Assembly (NCBI GenBank): GCA_019359505.1
Contig: JAHHHD010000004.1
Span: forward strand, 231,767-295,766
DNA: 64,000 bases
Direction: 5' to 3'
Source: Drouetiella hepatica Uher 2000/2452
GTDB taxonomy: Bacteria > Cyanobacteriota > Cyanobacteriia > Elainellales > Elainellaceae
Part shown: positions 1-9,613 of the stretch, in pieces
Numbering within the stretch: the stretch's first letter is position 1
How the letters are laid out: the number at the start of each line of letters is the position of its first letter
Made by a program: the position numbers and the translations under genes
Notes under the pieces: model-generated
The model's input: only the letters and a program-made list of their open reading frames with translations
Told to the model about the DNA's origin: nothing
The model's database searches: none

Positions 1-1
1 A

Positions 2-1141
2 GAGCTGGCAGATTTGCGATCGGCTGATCTCGGCTTAGAGCCAGAAATTCTTTATTTCCAAGGACGAAAAATTACTCAGGCTCAAGTGGCAGAGGCCTTC
101 TCACCGCTTGCCCAACGTATTGCCCAAGATTTGCGAAGGCTGGGCGATCGAGCGATCACCTATCGCAATCCTAACCCTAACGCCGTGCGGCTCGATCGCC
201 TCTCTTTAGCAGAGTATTTGGCGATCGAGCCGATTGATCCCGTGATCGATCAGCTTGTGCGGGTGGCCTATATGACTGAGTTTGGGCGTGATGCTGAGTC
301 TCAATCTTGTCTCAATATGCTGTTCCTCATTGGCGCTGAAGTCGGTAAATGGAGCACCTACGGCGTGAGCGATGAGCGATATCATGTTGTGGGTGGCAAT
401 GAGCAGATTCCCCAACGGTTAGCGGCACTGTTAGAAGGAACAATTGCCACAGGCACCCTACTGGAGTCGATACGGCTCGTGGACAACCGCTACGAGGTTA
501 GCCTCAGACAGGGATCAACCAGCTTCGATCGCACCTACGATCAGGTTATTTTGACGGTGCCCTTTACGACTTTGCGCCAGGTTAATCTGGCAGTTGATTT
601 GCCGTCTGTTAAACAAAAAGCGATCGCTGAGCTGGGCTATGGCACTAGCAGTAAGCTTGCCGTCCCTTATCGGGAGAGGATTTGGCGATCGCGCTATGGC
701 TCTACGATCAGCGTCTATACTGATCTGGACTTTCAGAACACTTGGGAGAGTGCCCGCTACTCGACTCTGCCAGGAGGTTGGGTCACAGATTTGCGGGGCG
801 GACAGGCGGGAATAGCATTGGCAAACGGTTATCCTGAAGATCAGGCGCGGAAGCTGACAGATGACTTAGAGCGAATATTCCCAGGGATTGCTCAGGTAGA
901 GCGGGGTCAGGCAATGCGATCGATTTGGGCTAACGAACCCTATGCACTGGGTTCCTATGCCTGCTATCTGCCTGGACAATGGACTCAAATGGGCGGGGTT
1001 GAATCTGAGCGAGTCGGCAATCTTTGGTTTGCTGGAGAACATTGCTCTCTCGGTTCTCAAGGCTATATGAATGGCGCTTGTGAAACGGCTGAGCAAGTCG
1101 CCCAAGGCATTCTCAGTCAGTTAGGAAATATTGCGGCATAG
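2..1141 (+). CDS. Flavin-containing amine oxidase family protein, 5'-truncated by window edge
   Basis: The frame is already open at base 2, so the start and the N-terminal Rossmann dinucleotide-binding motif lie outside the window. What remains is the substrate domain and the C-terminal FAD-binding segment of a flavin amine oxidase (amino-acid or polyamine oxidase group). The diagnostic piece is near the end, WFAGEHCS followed by GYMNGACETAE, the flavin-contacting motif of this family. Such enzymes oxidise amines or amino acids to imines and release hydrogen peroxide. The substrate cannot be read from the sequence. The next gene on this strand is 1.6 kb away, so it is probably the last gene of its unit. 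The family call is firm; the specificity is unknown. Confidence 0.85.
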   Translation, partial: ELADLRSADLGLEPEILYFQGRKITQAQVAEAFSPLAQRIAQDLRRLGDRAITYRNPNPNAVRLDRLSLAEYLAIEPIDPVIDQLVRVAYMTEFGRDAESQSCLNMLFLIGAEVGKWSTYGVSDERYHVVGGNEQIPQRLAALLEGTIATGTLLESIRLVDNRYEVSLRQGSTSFDRTYDQVILTVPFTTLRQVNLAVDLPSVKQKAIAELGYGTSSKLAVPYRERIWRSRYGSTISVYTDLDFQNTWESARYSTLPGGWVTDLRGGQAGIALANGYPEDQARKLTDDLERIFPGIAQVERGQAMRSIWANEPYALGSYACYLPGQWTQMGGVESERVGNLWFAGEHCSLGSQGYMNGACETAEQVAQGILSQLGNIAA

Positions 1142-1258
1142 GGTAACCCTTTTACAGATCGGGCGGTCTAATGTAGATGCCTTCAATCAATCTTTTAAGC
1201 TGTCCCTTGGAAATGAAGATCGATCTCTGGTGTATGGCGCTACGCGCTTAGATCCAAT

Positions 1259-1307
1259 GAGTTATTTTTTGAGAGCCGCGCTCCGCGCGGCTCTCAAAAA
1301 ATAACTC
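1259..1307. repeat. 49-nt perfect palindrome (23-bp arms, 3-nt loop)
   Basis: The left arm runs from GAGTTATTTTTTGAGAGC to CCGCGC; the loop is TCC; the right arm is its exact complement. The outer arm is A/T-rich and the inner arm G/C-rich. The copy at 57475-57523 is nearly the same sequence. This is one member of a family of palindromes spread through the window. It could act as a terminator for the upstream oxidase gene, but it lies 118 bp past that stop. Confidence 0.9.
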
Positions 1308-2365
1308 GCCCTAACTCAATTACGTAGGGCTATACTTACCCACAAAGTAACTTATACGTAGCATAGAGGAAGCGCCAAAAGTCGTAAAATCATTCAGTTT
1401 CTCAGCTGTTTTTTGCAAAGGCTGGACAGAATGAATCTCTACAGATTAGACATTTGTGTAAGCTAGTGATGGCACTCAGTGAACGACCTAATCATAGATT
1501 ACGATCGGACTTAGGATATATGAAATATCAAAATGAGATATCAAAAAATAGTGAGCCTAGCAACTAAAAATTTCATAAGAACGGGCATCCTCATGAAATT
1601 TTTTGAGTCCTTAGACCCAACTGGTTTTACATCGCCAAGTGATATTTGATGGGGTTGAGAAGCCGATTAGATTGGGTGGTAAACACCACAGGCCGATCGA
1701 AATCCAAGATCCTTCAAGCATCAGAAAAATCTTTGAGACCCTGGAGATGCCTAAATGTAGGTTCTCAAGTTATGCCTAGACTGGCTCTAAAGCTAGAGCT
1801 TTGTACGGAAATAGTAAACTTTATACAAAACCAAGCCATTTCTAATGTGATTCGTATCCCACAATCACAAATCCATCTTGCGAAGAATGATGTATTGAAG
1901 TAGATTTTATCGGTAGAGAGCTTAATCTGCCAAAACGTTCAGTGGAGGTGGAGTAGAGCCTACTAAATTTCTTAAAAAGCTTCTTAACGTCTCAGCTCTT
2001 GGCTACTGGCACGATCGAATTTTTGATCTACTGTAATTTATTTCTACTCAAAAGTGTAGATTAGTCAATTATTTTAAGCGATCAGATTATTGGAGTGGGA
2101 ATTGCATATGAAATTTTAGAGACTTAGGAAATCTCTAGCTTAGGGCTACTGTCTTATGACTATTCAGCAAGTTTAATTGGGATATGAATACCTAGCGACG
2201 TGGAAGTATTGTATACCTTGTCACCTTTAAAATGATGAGAATTGAATGTGCTTCCTACCAAGTCTAACAACGGTTGCATTGCGCAAGGTTAGGGTATTTC
2301 ACAGAATCAGACTTAGACAAGTTGAGTCAGGTTGGCGATCGCCAGATTTTTGACTGAGCAACTGT

Positions 2366-2403
2366 TTACTATTTACAGGGCAGCTTACTATTTACAGGGC
2401 AGC
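2366..2403 (+). repeat. Tandem duplication of a 19-bp unit
   Basis: The unit TTACTATTTACAGGGCAGC occurs twice head to tail with no mismatch. It lies about 320 bp upstream of the flippase gene. A recent slippage duplication is the simplest reading; paired protein-binding sites are possible. Confidence 0.85.
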
Positions 2404-2725
2404 ACAGTGAAGCATCAGTAAAGCATCACAGTGGGTTAGGGGCATCGAATCGTAAAAGATTAAAGTTTGAGCGTGAAATGTGGAAGCGATATAACTTAGA
2501 GATAAATTGACGGTATGTTGACGATCGCATCAATTTCTAAGCTGCGAAATGCAAGCGTAGGAACCCTAGTCAGTGCAGGACTGTCAATCAGCTAGGCAGA
2601 TCGGTCAGGCACAATGTTCGATTATCAGGGATTCTCAGTTTTCGTACTGGTATTTTTAAAGTCAACCAATCTGTTCTTTAACAGGCTGGACTTTTCTACA
2701 GGTCTCCCTTACTGCTCATAGAACT

Positions 2726-4066
2726 ATGACCGCACTGAAAAAGCTAGTCGTCCGAGGAATGCTGTGGACAGTATTGGGTTATGGTGCCAGCCAAATTATA
2801 CGGTTTGGTGCGAATCTCATATTAACCCGTCTGCTGTTCCCAGAATTTTTTGGGTTGATGGCACTCGTCAATATCTTTATTGCTGGACTGACCCTGTTTT
2901 CCGATGTAGGCATCGGGATTAGTATCGTTCAAAACAAAAGTGGAGATGAGCCAGACTTTCTCAATACAGCCTGGACTATCCAAGTTATTCGTGGCTTGGG
3001 TCTGTGGTTGATTTGTCTGCTTTTTGCTCACCCTGTTGCCATGCTGTATGGAGAACCCCAGCTTATGGCGTTAATTCCGGTTGCCGGATTAGTCACCGTT
3101 ATTTCTGGGTTTAACTCCACCGCGCTCTACACGCTAGAGCGGCACATAGCTATCAAAGGGCTGACCGTTATGGAACTGTCAACCCAGGCAATTCAAATTG
3201 TGGTCATGTTGTGCTGGGCATTTATTACCCCAACCATTTGGGCGCTGGTGGGGGGGAACATTATTTCGGCGCTAGTGAAGCTGATTTGGAGCTATCGGCT
3301 GGTTCCCGGAAAGCGTAACTGGTTTATGTTGGACAAACGGGCAACTCACGAAATCTTTTCGCTGGGACGCTGGATCTTCTTTTCCACTGCTCTGATGTTT
3401 CTAGCTGAGCAGGTCGATCGCCTCTTGCTAGGCAAAATGTTTTCTCTGCAATTGCTGGGAATTTACTCAGTTGCCCTAATGCTGAGCGACGTGCCTCGCC
3501 AAGTCACGATCGCGCTGGGAATGCGGGTGGTGCTGCCAGCGATCGCCAAGCTCACCGATCTTCCTCGCTCGGAACTACGCGCCAAGGCGCTCAAAAGCCG
3601 CCGCTACTTGCTATACGCCCTGACCCTGATCATGGTGGTGACCATTGGCTGGGGCGATGTTGCCACCTCTTTCCTGTATGACAAGCGCTATGCGGCAGCA
3701 ACCTGGATGCTGCCTATTTTGGCGATCGGCATCTGGCCCCGCATTCTCTGTGCCACTATTGAACCTGCGCTCTCGGCTTTGGGTAAGGTGCAGTACATGA
3801 CTCTAGGCAACCTGTGTCGGCTAATATTCACCGCGACAGGAATTTTGCTAGGCTATTCCCTCTTCGGCAGTTTGGGAGCTGTGATTGCAGTGGCGCTCAA
3901 CGATTTGGTCTACTACACAGTAGTGAACTATGGACTATGTCGAGAGGGCATCGGCTGTCTCCGACAAGATGCTGAAATGACAGGTCTACTGGTGCTAGGA
4001 GTGGGCGGCTTTGCCGTCCTTCGGATAGCTTTAGGCATTCCTTTCCCGGTTCCTGGCATAGTTTGA
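2726..4066 (+). CDS. Lipopolysaccharide/oligosaccharide flippase family protein (Wzx/WzxC-like)
   Basis: The 446-residue protein is almost entirely hydrophobic, with about a dozen predicted membrane segments. Its N-terminus (GMLWTVLGYGASQIIRFGAN, then LTRLLFPEFFGLMALV) is the signature of the polysaccharide synthesis/flippase family, whose members move lipid-linked oligosaccharides across the inner membrane. The wording LFPEFFGLMAL and SDVGIG fits the WzxC-like branch. It stands alone, 18 kb from the large exopolysaccharide operon, which carries its own flippase at 26858-28150, so the two probably move different glycans. The ATG at 2726 is followed at once by a lysine-containing cytoplasmic N-terminus. 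The substrate is unknown. Confidence 0.85.
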   Translation: MTALKKLVVRGMLWTVLGYGASQIIRFGANLILTRLLFPEFFGLMALVNIFIAGLTLFSDVGIGISIVQNKSGDEPDFLNTAWTIQVIRGLGLWLICLLFAHPVAMLYGEPQLMALIPVAGLVTVISGFNSTALYTLERHIAIKGLTVMELSTQAIQIVVMLCWAFITPTIWALVGGNIISALVKLIWSYRLVPGKRNWFMLDKRATHEIFSLGRWIFFSTALMFLAEQVDRLLLGKMFSLQLLGIYSVALMLSDVPRQVTIALGMRVVLPAIAKLTDLPRSELRAKALKSRRYLLYALTLIMVVTIGWGDVATSFLYDKRYAAATWMLPILAIGIWPRILCATIEPALSALGKVQYMTLGNLCRLIFTATGILLGYSLFGSLGAVIAVALNDLVYYTVVNYGLCREGIGCLRQDAEMTGLLVLGVGGFAVLRIALGIPFPVPGIV

Positions 4067-4191
4067 GGCAAAACTTGAGACTAGAATTCCTGTACTTCTC
4101 TCAAATAGCTGAAGGATTTCTTGCGCACTTGAGGAATCTTGTGAAATAATTAGAGATTGTGTCTTATCATTTGCCGATTTAGTGAAATCCT

Positions 4192-4380
4192 ATGGCTAAA
4201 GGTGTCCGCATTATCATCACGCTAGAGTGTACTGAGTGTCGAACAAACCCAGACAAGCGATCGCCGGGGGTTTCTCGCTACACCACGACCAAAAACCGTC
4301 GCAATACGACAGGGCGCATTGAGCTAAAGAAGTTCTGCACGCACTGTAATAAGCATACGGATCACAAAGAGATCAAATAA
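4192..4380 (+). CDS. rpmG: 50S ribosomal protein L33
   Basis: This 62-residue basic protein matches bacterial/plastid L33, from [16 protein letters not shown] to the C-terminal [15 protein letters not shown]. Two CxxC pairs (TECTEC-like near residue 14 and FCTHC near residue 52) mark the zinc-binding type of L33. It is part of the large ribosomal subunit near the E site. It lies 69 bp ahead of rpsR on the same strand, the gene order common in cyanobacteria and plastids, so the two are likely co-transcribed. Confidence 0.97.
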   Translation: MAKGVRIIITLECTECRTNPDKRSPGVSRYTTTKNRRNTTGRIELKKFCTHCNKHTDHKEIK

Positions 4381-4449
4381 CGGCGCTGAGTAAAATCGCC
4401 GAGTGAAATCAAAGACCTGACCACTTTTCAATCATTTAGACTCCAACTT

Positions 4450-4665
4450 ATGGCTTACTTTCGTCGTCGCATTTCTCCCATTAAACCCGGAGATCCCATT
4501 GACTATAAAGATGTTGACCTGCTGCGGAAATATGTTACCGAGCGTGGCAAGATTCTTCCCCGTCGAATTACTGGACTGACTGCCAAGCAGCAGCGAGATC
4601 TGACTGAGGCGATTAAACGCGCTCGGATTATGGCACTGTTGCCTTTTATTAACCAAGAGGGGTAA
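4450..4665 (+). CDS. rpsR: 30S ribosomal protein S18
   Basis: The 71-residue protein carries the S18 core: [21 protein letters not shown], then [26 protein letters not shown]18 sits on the small-subunit platform next to S6 and S11. The start [11 protein letters not shown] is the normal cyanobacterial N-terminus. It follows rpmG and precedes the RNase II/R gene by 107 bp on the same strand, a grouping of translation and RNA-turnover genes. Confidence 0.97.
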   Translation: MAYFRRRISPIKPGDPIDYKDVDLLRKYVTERGKILPRRITGLTAKQQRDLTEAIKRARIMALLPFINQEG

Positions 4666-4772
4666 TGCCTACGGTTTAGGGCGCAGGGAGTTCTAGAATT
4701 AAGTCCGGACATCATGCGTTCACCGTACGTTCGGACAATGATTACCCTCACCCACCTCTGGCAGTAGACTTC

Positions 4773-6818
4773 ATGGAGAAGGGAAATTTAGTTGAGTTTC
4801 GGCTACAGGGCGATGGCGCAGACAAGCCTCGCCAGAGTCGGTTAGCGGTCGTAGAGCGCCCTGAAGGCAAAAAGCATTGGATTGCAGTGGATGGGCGAGG
4901 GCAGTCTCATACCCTCCATCCCAGAGACATTACTTACGTTGTGACTGGCGAGGTTTACAAAGCCGCTGACATTTCCAAGTTTTGGCAGACTATCCAGCCC
5001 TATCTTGATCCCTCTAGTTTGGAGGTGGCATGGGAGATATTGGCAGAAGAGGGAGAATCTGTTGATCCTGCTGCAATGGCGATGCTGCTGTTTTCTGAGC
5101 AAAGTCCGGCTCTGTGCTACGCGGCGCACTGTCTTCTATCAGAGGACAAATCTTATTTTAAGCAGAAGGGCGATCGCTATGAGCCTCGCCCTTCTGCACA
5201 GGTCTTAGAACTCAAGCATCAGCTCAACATGGAGGCTCAGCGCCAGCAAGAGTGGCAGAGCTTCATGGAAAGAGTGCAAGCATCTCTGACAGCAGAGCCG
5301 CTGGAGGCGAAAGTGGAATGGCAAAGTGGCGATCGCCCCCGACTGGAAGCCCTAGAGCGGTTTGCCTTATTGGGTGAAGAGGCTCAGCACCGAGCGCCAG
5401 CCCTAGAAATTTTGTCGGTATTAGGGCGACCGGAAACCGCGCCTGCTGCTTTTCAGCTTTTGGTGGATCTCAAGCTTTGGAGCGACCACGAAAACTTATT
5501 TTTGCGGCGTAGTCAGCTTCCCACTCAATTTTCCAGTAGGGTTCTTGAAATGACTCACCGCTGCCTCACCTCGCCGCCGCCTGATCCAGATGCCGATCGC
5601 TTAGATCTAACGCACCTGAAAACCTACACCATTGACGATGAGAGCACTCGCGAGATTGATGATGGACTTAGCGTCGATTTTTTGGCGGATGGGCAGCAGC
5701 GGCTATGGATTCATATTGCCGACCCGACGCGGTGGCTTTTGCCAGGTGACGAGCTGGATTTAGAGGCGCGTCGTCGCTGTACAACAGTCTATTTGCCGAC
5801 GGGCATGATCCCGATGTTTCCCCCAGAGTTGGCAACAGGGCCGATGAGCCTAAACCAAGGGCGAGTTTGCACGGCGCTAAGCTTTGGGGTGGTGCTAGAC
5901 GAGACGGGCAGCGTACAGGAGTATGAGATTCGCCCTAGCTTGGTCAAACCGACCTACCGCCTGACCTATGAAGATGTAGATGAAATTTTGCAGTTGGGCG
6001 TTCGAGCGGAGCCGGAGTTAGAAGCACTGGCAACCTGGGCAAAGCGACGAGCATCTTGGCGGGTTTCTCAAGGAGCCATTACCATTCGGATGCCTGAGTC
6101 TTCCATCAAGGTCTGCGACGACGAGATCACAATTCAGGTATTAGAGGATTCGCTGTCTCGAATGCTGGTTGCCGAAATGATGATTTTGGCGGGCGAAGTT
6201 GCTGGAAAGTATGGAGAAGCCCACGGTCTAGCCCTGCCGTTTCGAGGACAGCCTCAGCCCGAACTGCCGCCTGAGCAAGAGTTGATGCAGCTCCCGGCTG
6301 GCCCTGTCCGCTATAGCGCTATTCGCCGCTGCATGCCCCGGAGCGAGGTGGGCATCACGCCCGCACGGCACGCTAGTCTGGGGTTGAATACCTATACGCA
6401 GGTAACATCGCCCATTCGTCGCTACGCAGATTTGTTAGCGCATTTCCAGATTAAGGCTCACCTCAGAGGCGATTTGCCCCCGTTCTCGATCGAGACTACT
6501 AAAGAGCTGATTCAAGCAGCCAGCACGACTGCCTATGAGGCAACTCTGGTAGAACGGCAAACCAACCGCTACTGGAGCCTAGAATATCTGCGGCGCAACC
6601 CTAACGAGATCTGGCAAGCAATCATGCTGCGCTGGCTGCGGGAGCATGAAAGCCTGGGTCTGGTGCTGTTGGAGGATCTGGGGCTAGAGCTAGCCATGCG
6701 ATTTACCCGTCCGATGGAAATGGGCGATCGCCTAGAGATCAAAGCCGTCTATGTTGACCCGCGTCAAGACCTGATTCAGTTTGTGGAATGCGATCGTTCA
6801 ACGGCTGTCGTAATCTAG
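4773..6818 (+). CDS. Exoribonuclease II/R family protein (VacB/RNB)
   Basis: This is a 3'-to-5' hydrolytic exoribonuclease. The RNB catalytic domain spans about residues 275-600. Its metal site is visible as YTIDDESTREIDDG, with D288, E294, D296 and D297 in the positions of E. coli RNase II D201, D207, D209 and D210; glutamate at the second site is common in this family. Further RNB signatures are HIADPTRW, GMIPMFPPEL and TSPIRRYADLL. At 681 residues it resembles chloroplast/cyanobacterial RNR1-type enzymes more than E. coli RNase R (about 800). The N-terminal half lacks obvious cold-shock domains. It probably matures or degrades rRNA and mRNA. A 57-nt palindrome follows the stop. Confidence 0.92.
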   Translation: MEKGNLVEFRLQGDGADKPRQSRLAVVERPEGKKHWIAVDGRGQSHTLHPRDITYVVTGEVYKAADISKFWQTIQPYLDPSSLEVAWEILAEEGESVDPAAMAMLLFSEQSPALCYAAHCLLSEDKSYFKQKGDRYEPRPSAQVLELKHQLNMEAQRQQEWQSFMERVQASLTAEPLEAKVEWQSGDRPRLEALERFALLGEEAQHRAPALEILSVLGRPETAPAAFQLLVDLKLWSDHENLFLRRSQLPTQFSSRVLEMTHRCLTSPPPDPDADRLDLTHLKTYTIDDESTREIDDGLSVDFLADGQQRLWIHIADPTRWLLPGDELDLEARRRCTTVYLPTGMIPMFPPELATGPMSLNQGRVCTALSFGVVLDETGSVQEYEIRPSLVKPTYRLTYEDVDEILQLGVRAEPELEALATWAKRRASWRVSQGAITIRMPESSIKVCDDEITIQVLEDSLSRMLVAEMMILAGEVAGKYGEAHGLALPFRGQPQPELPPEQELMQLPAGPVRYSAIRRCMPRSEVGITPARHASLGLNTYTQVTSPIRRYADLLAHFQIKAHLRGDLPPFSIETTKELIQAASTTAYEATLVERQTNRYWSLEYLRRNPNEIWQAIMLRWLREHESLGLVLLEDLGLELAMRFTRPMEMGDRLEIKAVYVDPRQDLIQFVECDRSTAVVI

Positions 6819-6881
6819 CCTGTATCGCTATACCCCTATGAAAGGCGCGTCATGCATCTTTCAAAATAGGACACTAACGTT

Positions 6882-6938
6882 AATGGAGTGATTTTTTATT
6901 GAGTGGGCTTCGCCCACTCAATAAAAAATCACTCCATT
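6882..6938. repeat. 57-nt perfect palindrome (27-bp arms, loop TTC)
   Basis: Arms start AATGGAGTGATTTTTTATTG, the inner arm is GAGTGGGC, and the loop is TTC. It sits between convergent genes (RNase II/R and the nucleotidyltransferase) and may terminate both. A 10-bp direct repeat CAAAATAGGA flanks it at 6862-6871 and 6951-6960, and GGACTACC on the right recurs next to the palindromes at 17999 and 19434. Confidence 0.9.
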
Positions 6939-6968
6939 TTGAGGACTACCCAAAATAGGAGCAGAATT

Positions 6969-8138
6969 CTAGCTTCTACCGTTGCTGCTCAGCATTTCCA
7001 CAATGACGCGATGCTCGTCGGGCGGAGATGCAGGAGCCGTCTTGCGGGTGTCTGTAATCAGCCAGTCGAGAGCGGCGGCCTGAACGTCGATCGCAGCTCC
7101 TTTCTTGTCCACACAGTAGCGACCGTACACGAGTTTATCAACCAGACAGGCTCCTGCGCCCAGTCGCGCATATTCAAAAATAACGCTGTTATCCACCGTT
7201 GCATCACTGCAAATATGGCAGCTTGGTCCAATCATGGATGGCCCAATGATAGTGGCTCCATCCTCAATTTTAGTCATCGCGCCAATGTAAACAGGACCTG
7301 TGATATTCACCTTATCCCAGTTGACCGACACATTGAGTCCAGTGTAAATCCCAGGTCTTACTTCATGTCCAGGAATTTGCACATTTTTGACTCTTCCCAG
7401 CAGCACGTCACGAATCGCCTGCCAGTAGTCGGGCACTTTGCCAATGTCAACCCACTGAAAGTCCATCGGAATACCATAAAAAGGCGCGCCAATTTCTACT
7501 AGATTGGGGAAAAGTTGACCGCCGATGTCATACTCAACGCCTGCCGGGATATAGTTAAAAATTTCGGGTTCAAAGATGTAAATGCCCGTGCTGATATTGG
7601 TGCTTAGGGCATCTTCAACGGCAGGCTTTTCCTGAAAAGCTTTAATGCGTCCCGTTTCATCCGTCACGACAATGCCGTAGCTGGAGACTTCCTCACGGGG
7701 TACTGACTTCGTGATGATAGTGGCGATCGATCCTTTCTCCCGGTGTTGCCGCACGGCTTCCGTCAGATCCAGGTCAATTAAGGCATCGCCACACAACACG
7801 ATGAAGGTGTCATCAAAGAAAGGAGAGAAGTCTTGAATCCGGCGCATTCCGCCAGCCGAGCCGAGCGCTTTGCCCACCAGTTCGCCATTAACAATGTTGC
7901 CTTCAAAGGAATAAGCGATCTGAACGCCAAACCGTTGACCATCCCGAAAGTAGTTTTCAATTTCATTGGCAAGGTGGCTGACGTTGACCATGATCTGATC
8001 AAAGCCATGTTGTCTCAGAAGCTCTATTAAGAACTCCATGACAGGCTTCTGTAAGATCGGAATCATCGGCTTGGGCGTAGTGTAAGTGATGGGGCGGACA
8101 CGAGTACCCTTACCGGCTGCCAGAATCATGGCTTTCAT
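6969..8138 (-). CDS. NDP-sugar pyrophosphorylase with left-handed beta-helix tail (mannose-1-phosphate guanylyltransferase-like)
   Basis: Residues 1-240 form the nucleotidyltransferase domain. It opens with the loop LAAGKGTRVRPIT (residues 6-18) and a following KPMIPI, and has a sugar-binding FQEKP motif near residue 150. Residues 255-365 hold hexapeptide-type repeats typical of a left-handed beta-helix. The enzyme joins a sugar-1-phosphate to a nucleoside triphosphate, giving an activated sugar and pyrophosphate. Its length (389) and layout match cyanobacterial proteins annotated as GDP-mannose pyrophosphorylase. Glucose-1-phosphate specificity cannot be excluded. It is a single gene and may supply the exopolysaccharide locus. 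Confidence 0.85.
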   Translation of the reverse strand: MKAMILAAGKGTRVRPITYTTPKPMIPILQKPVMEFLIELLRQHGFDQIMVNVSHLANEIENYFRDGQRFGVQIAYSFEGNIVNGELVGKALGSAGGMRRIQDFSPFFDDTFIVLCGDALIDLDLTEAVRQHREKGSIATIITKSVPREEVSSYGIVVTDETGRIKAFQEKPAVEDALSTNISTGIYIFEPEIFNYIPAGVEYDIGGQLFPNLVEIGAPFYGIPMDFQWVDIGKVPDYWQAIRDVLLGRVKNVQIPGHEVRPGIYTGLNVSVNWDKVNITGPVYIGAMTKIEDGATIIGPSMIGPSCHICSDATVDNSVIFEYARLGAGACLVDKLVYGRYCVDKKGAAIDVQAAALDWLITDTRKTAPASPPDEHRVIVEMLSSNGRS

Positions 8139-8495
8139 AAACTTATATCCCTCGTTTCTGGGCTACTTAGTGCATTTGAACAGTGAGTGAACATCCTTCC
8201 AGTCTTTCACAATCTTCCAAGATTTCCAGGTTTAACCCAGCAGTTTGCAGAATCTACACGAAATCTCAGGTGAAAAAACGGATAGCTGGCATTTGGCTTG
8301 TTCAAGGATAGGTCAGACAAACTACTAGATACAATTCACAGGCGATCGCTGTCAAAAGTTCTATGCTTCAACAAACTGGCACACAAAACTACGATGTGTA
8401 AACTTCAACAAAAAACTTTATTCAAAAATGAACGTATTAAGAGGTTCCAATGAGGAACTTGACCTAGATTTCCCGTAAAAGGTAATCCAGTAAAG
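8139..8495. other. Intergenic region between nucleotidyltransferase and scpA
   Basis: Both flanking genes are on the minus strand. The stretch should hold the promoter of the nucleotidyltransferase gene. I see one HIP1-like GGCGATCGC near 8341 and no clear palindrome, repeat or RNA. Confidence 0.4.
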
Positions 8496-9404
8496 TTAAT
8501 CCAGCAAAGCTAAATGCTCTGATGCCAGGGCTAATGCTGCATTAGGTGCGGCGTTTCCCTTATTGATCTCAGCATTTGCTGCCTCGGTTTTTAACAAATC
8601 TGCAAGACTACGAACCTGCAAATCCTGGTAGAACTCCTCTTGAGCCAGCTCAACCTTAGACTGAGCCGACAGAAACAGCAGCGCCCAGAAGGCACCCACG
8701 CGATCGTGAACTGTTGGCCCAGCTGTAGGCTCAACGGCAGCATCCGTTTGTGGCGGAATCTGAGTCGCTGTCCAGAGCTGGAGCAACACTTCAAAGTCGA
8801 GCCAGTTTTGCTGCTGATCTAAATTTTCCCAATATTGATTGAGAAATTGATCTAACGATGCTGCAACCTCCAAAAGATTTTCCTGATGCGCCAATTGCGC
8901 GATCGCCCGAATTGCCTGTTTCTGAGACTGAGGGCGCGGACGGCGTAGCGGCACACGGCGCGGCTTCTGATCGGTCATGGCGCTTGAAATCAGATTGAGC
9001 TGAGCAATCAGCTCTTGCAGCGTCACGCGGCGATTAGGCGCGGCAGGGGCAACCGCTCGTCGTCGAATCCGTCGCTCCAGGTTTCGAGGCAGCGCGTTGA
9101 TCTCTGCTAGCTCAACTTCTTCTACCACCTCCATCTCTTGCTCAGCCTCCAGTCGCGCTAGGCTATCTGCTTTGAGCAGTAGCAGCACAGAAGCATAGAG
9201 AAACGCCTGACCTGACTCCGATAAGTCTGCTTCATAGGGGGCGCGTCCAGCCGTATTCAGCTGCTCTGGCGATCGCTCCGGCTGAAGTTTGCTGAGAAAG
9301 CGATCAATTACCTCAATCACCTTGACATCCCAAGGATCGATTTCCCCGCTTTCCGCCAACTCAATCAGCAGGTCGATCGCACTGTCTGCCAGAGAACGTG
9401 TCAT
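8496..9404 (-). CDS. scpA: Segregation and condensation protein A
   Basis: ScpA is the kleisin that bridges SMC heads in the SMC-ScpAB condensin complex, which compacts and segregates chromosomes. The N-terminus shows the family pattern IDLLIELAESGEIDPWD and VIEVIDRFL, followed by FLYASVLLLLKADSLA. The middle is charged and variable. I place the start at the ATG at 9404 (MTRSLADSAID), which matches cyanobacterial ScpA. A longer frame begins at 9458 but would overlap the small gene at 9421-9531. The C-terminal winged-helix part is poorly conserved. No scpB is in the window. Confidence 0.9.
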   Translation of the reverse strand: MTRSLADSAIDLLIELAESGEIDPWDVKVIEVIDRFLSKLQPERSPEQLNTAGRAPYEADLSESGQAFLYASVLLLLKADSLARLEAEQEMEVVEEVELAEINALPRNLERRIRRRAVAPAAPNRRVTLQELIAQLNLISSAMTDQKPRRVPLRRPRPQSQKQAIRAIAQLAHQENLLEVAASLDQFLNQYWENLDQQQNWLDFEVLLQLWTATQIPPQTDAAVEPTAGPTVHDRVGAFWALLFLSAQSKVELAQEEFYQDLQVRSLADLLKTEAANAEINKGNAAPNAALALASEHLALLD

Positions 9405-9420
9405 AGAGCGCCAGAAATAT

Positions 9421-9531
9421 TTAGCCGATCCGAACAAAATAAACGGCTGCAAACCCAATCAGCAGCAAAAGCACAAAGGGAACCCAGAGACTCCAAGGAT
9501 CGAGCGGATCAATCAAAATCGCAGCATTCAT
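9421..9531 (-). CDS. Possible 36-residue single-pass membrane microprotein
   Basis: This small frame reads MNAAILIDPLDPWSLWVPF followed by VLLLLIGFAAVYFVRIG and a stop. It has an acidic, proline-containing N-terminal stretch and one strong membrane helix ending in a positive residue. The stop lies 16 bp before the scpA start, so it would be the first gene of that unit. It does not match the small photosystem or cytochrome b6f subunits I know (PetG, PetL, PetM, PetN, PsaI, PsaM, Psb proteins). There is no strong ribosome-binding site. It could be a real membrane microprotein or chance; the clean topology favours real. Confidence 0.45.
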   Translation of the reverse strand: MNAAILIDPLDPWSLWVPFVLLLLIGFAAVYFVRIG

Positions 9532-9613
9532 GGATGGGTAGAATATTGATCTATTCAAGGATAGCTGAACTGGCTAGGTTTACATATCTAAGTTTATAGC
9601 GGCTCCAAAAATC

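Larger units (their letters stand above)
1142..2725. other. Long gene-poor intergenic region
   Basis: About 1.6 kb without a convincing gene. It holds a 49-nt perfect palindrome (1259-1307) and a 19-bp direct tandem duplication (2366-2403). An 85-codon frame at 1646-1903 has no recognisable domain and a composition like the surrounding A/T-rich DNA. The region is more A/T-rich than the flanking genes. It could hold a decayed gene or an unannotated RNA; I see no protein fragment I can name. Confidence 0.5.

Noticed and set aside
1646..1903. 85-codon plus-strand frame in the gene-poor region
   Set aside because: No domain, no ribosome-binding site and composition like the noncoding surroundings.
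6903..7502. 199-codon plus-strand frame
   Set aside because: It is antisense to the well-supported nucleotidyltransferase gene and begins inside a palindrome; no domain.
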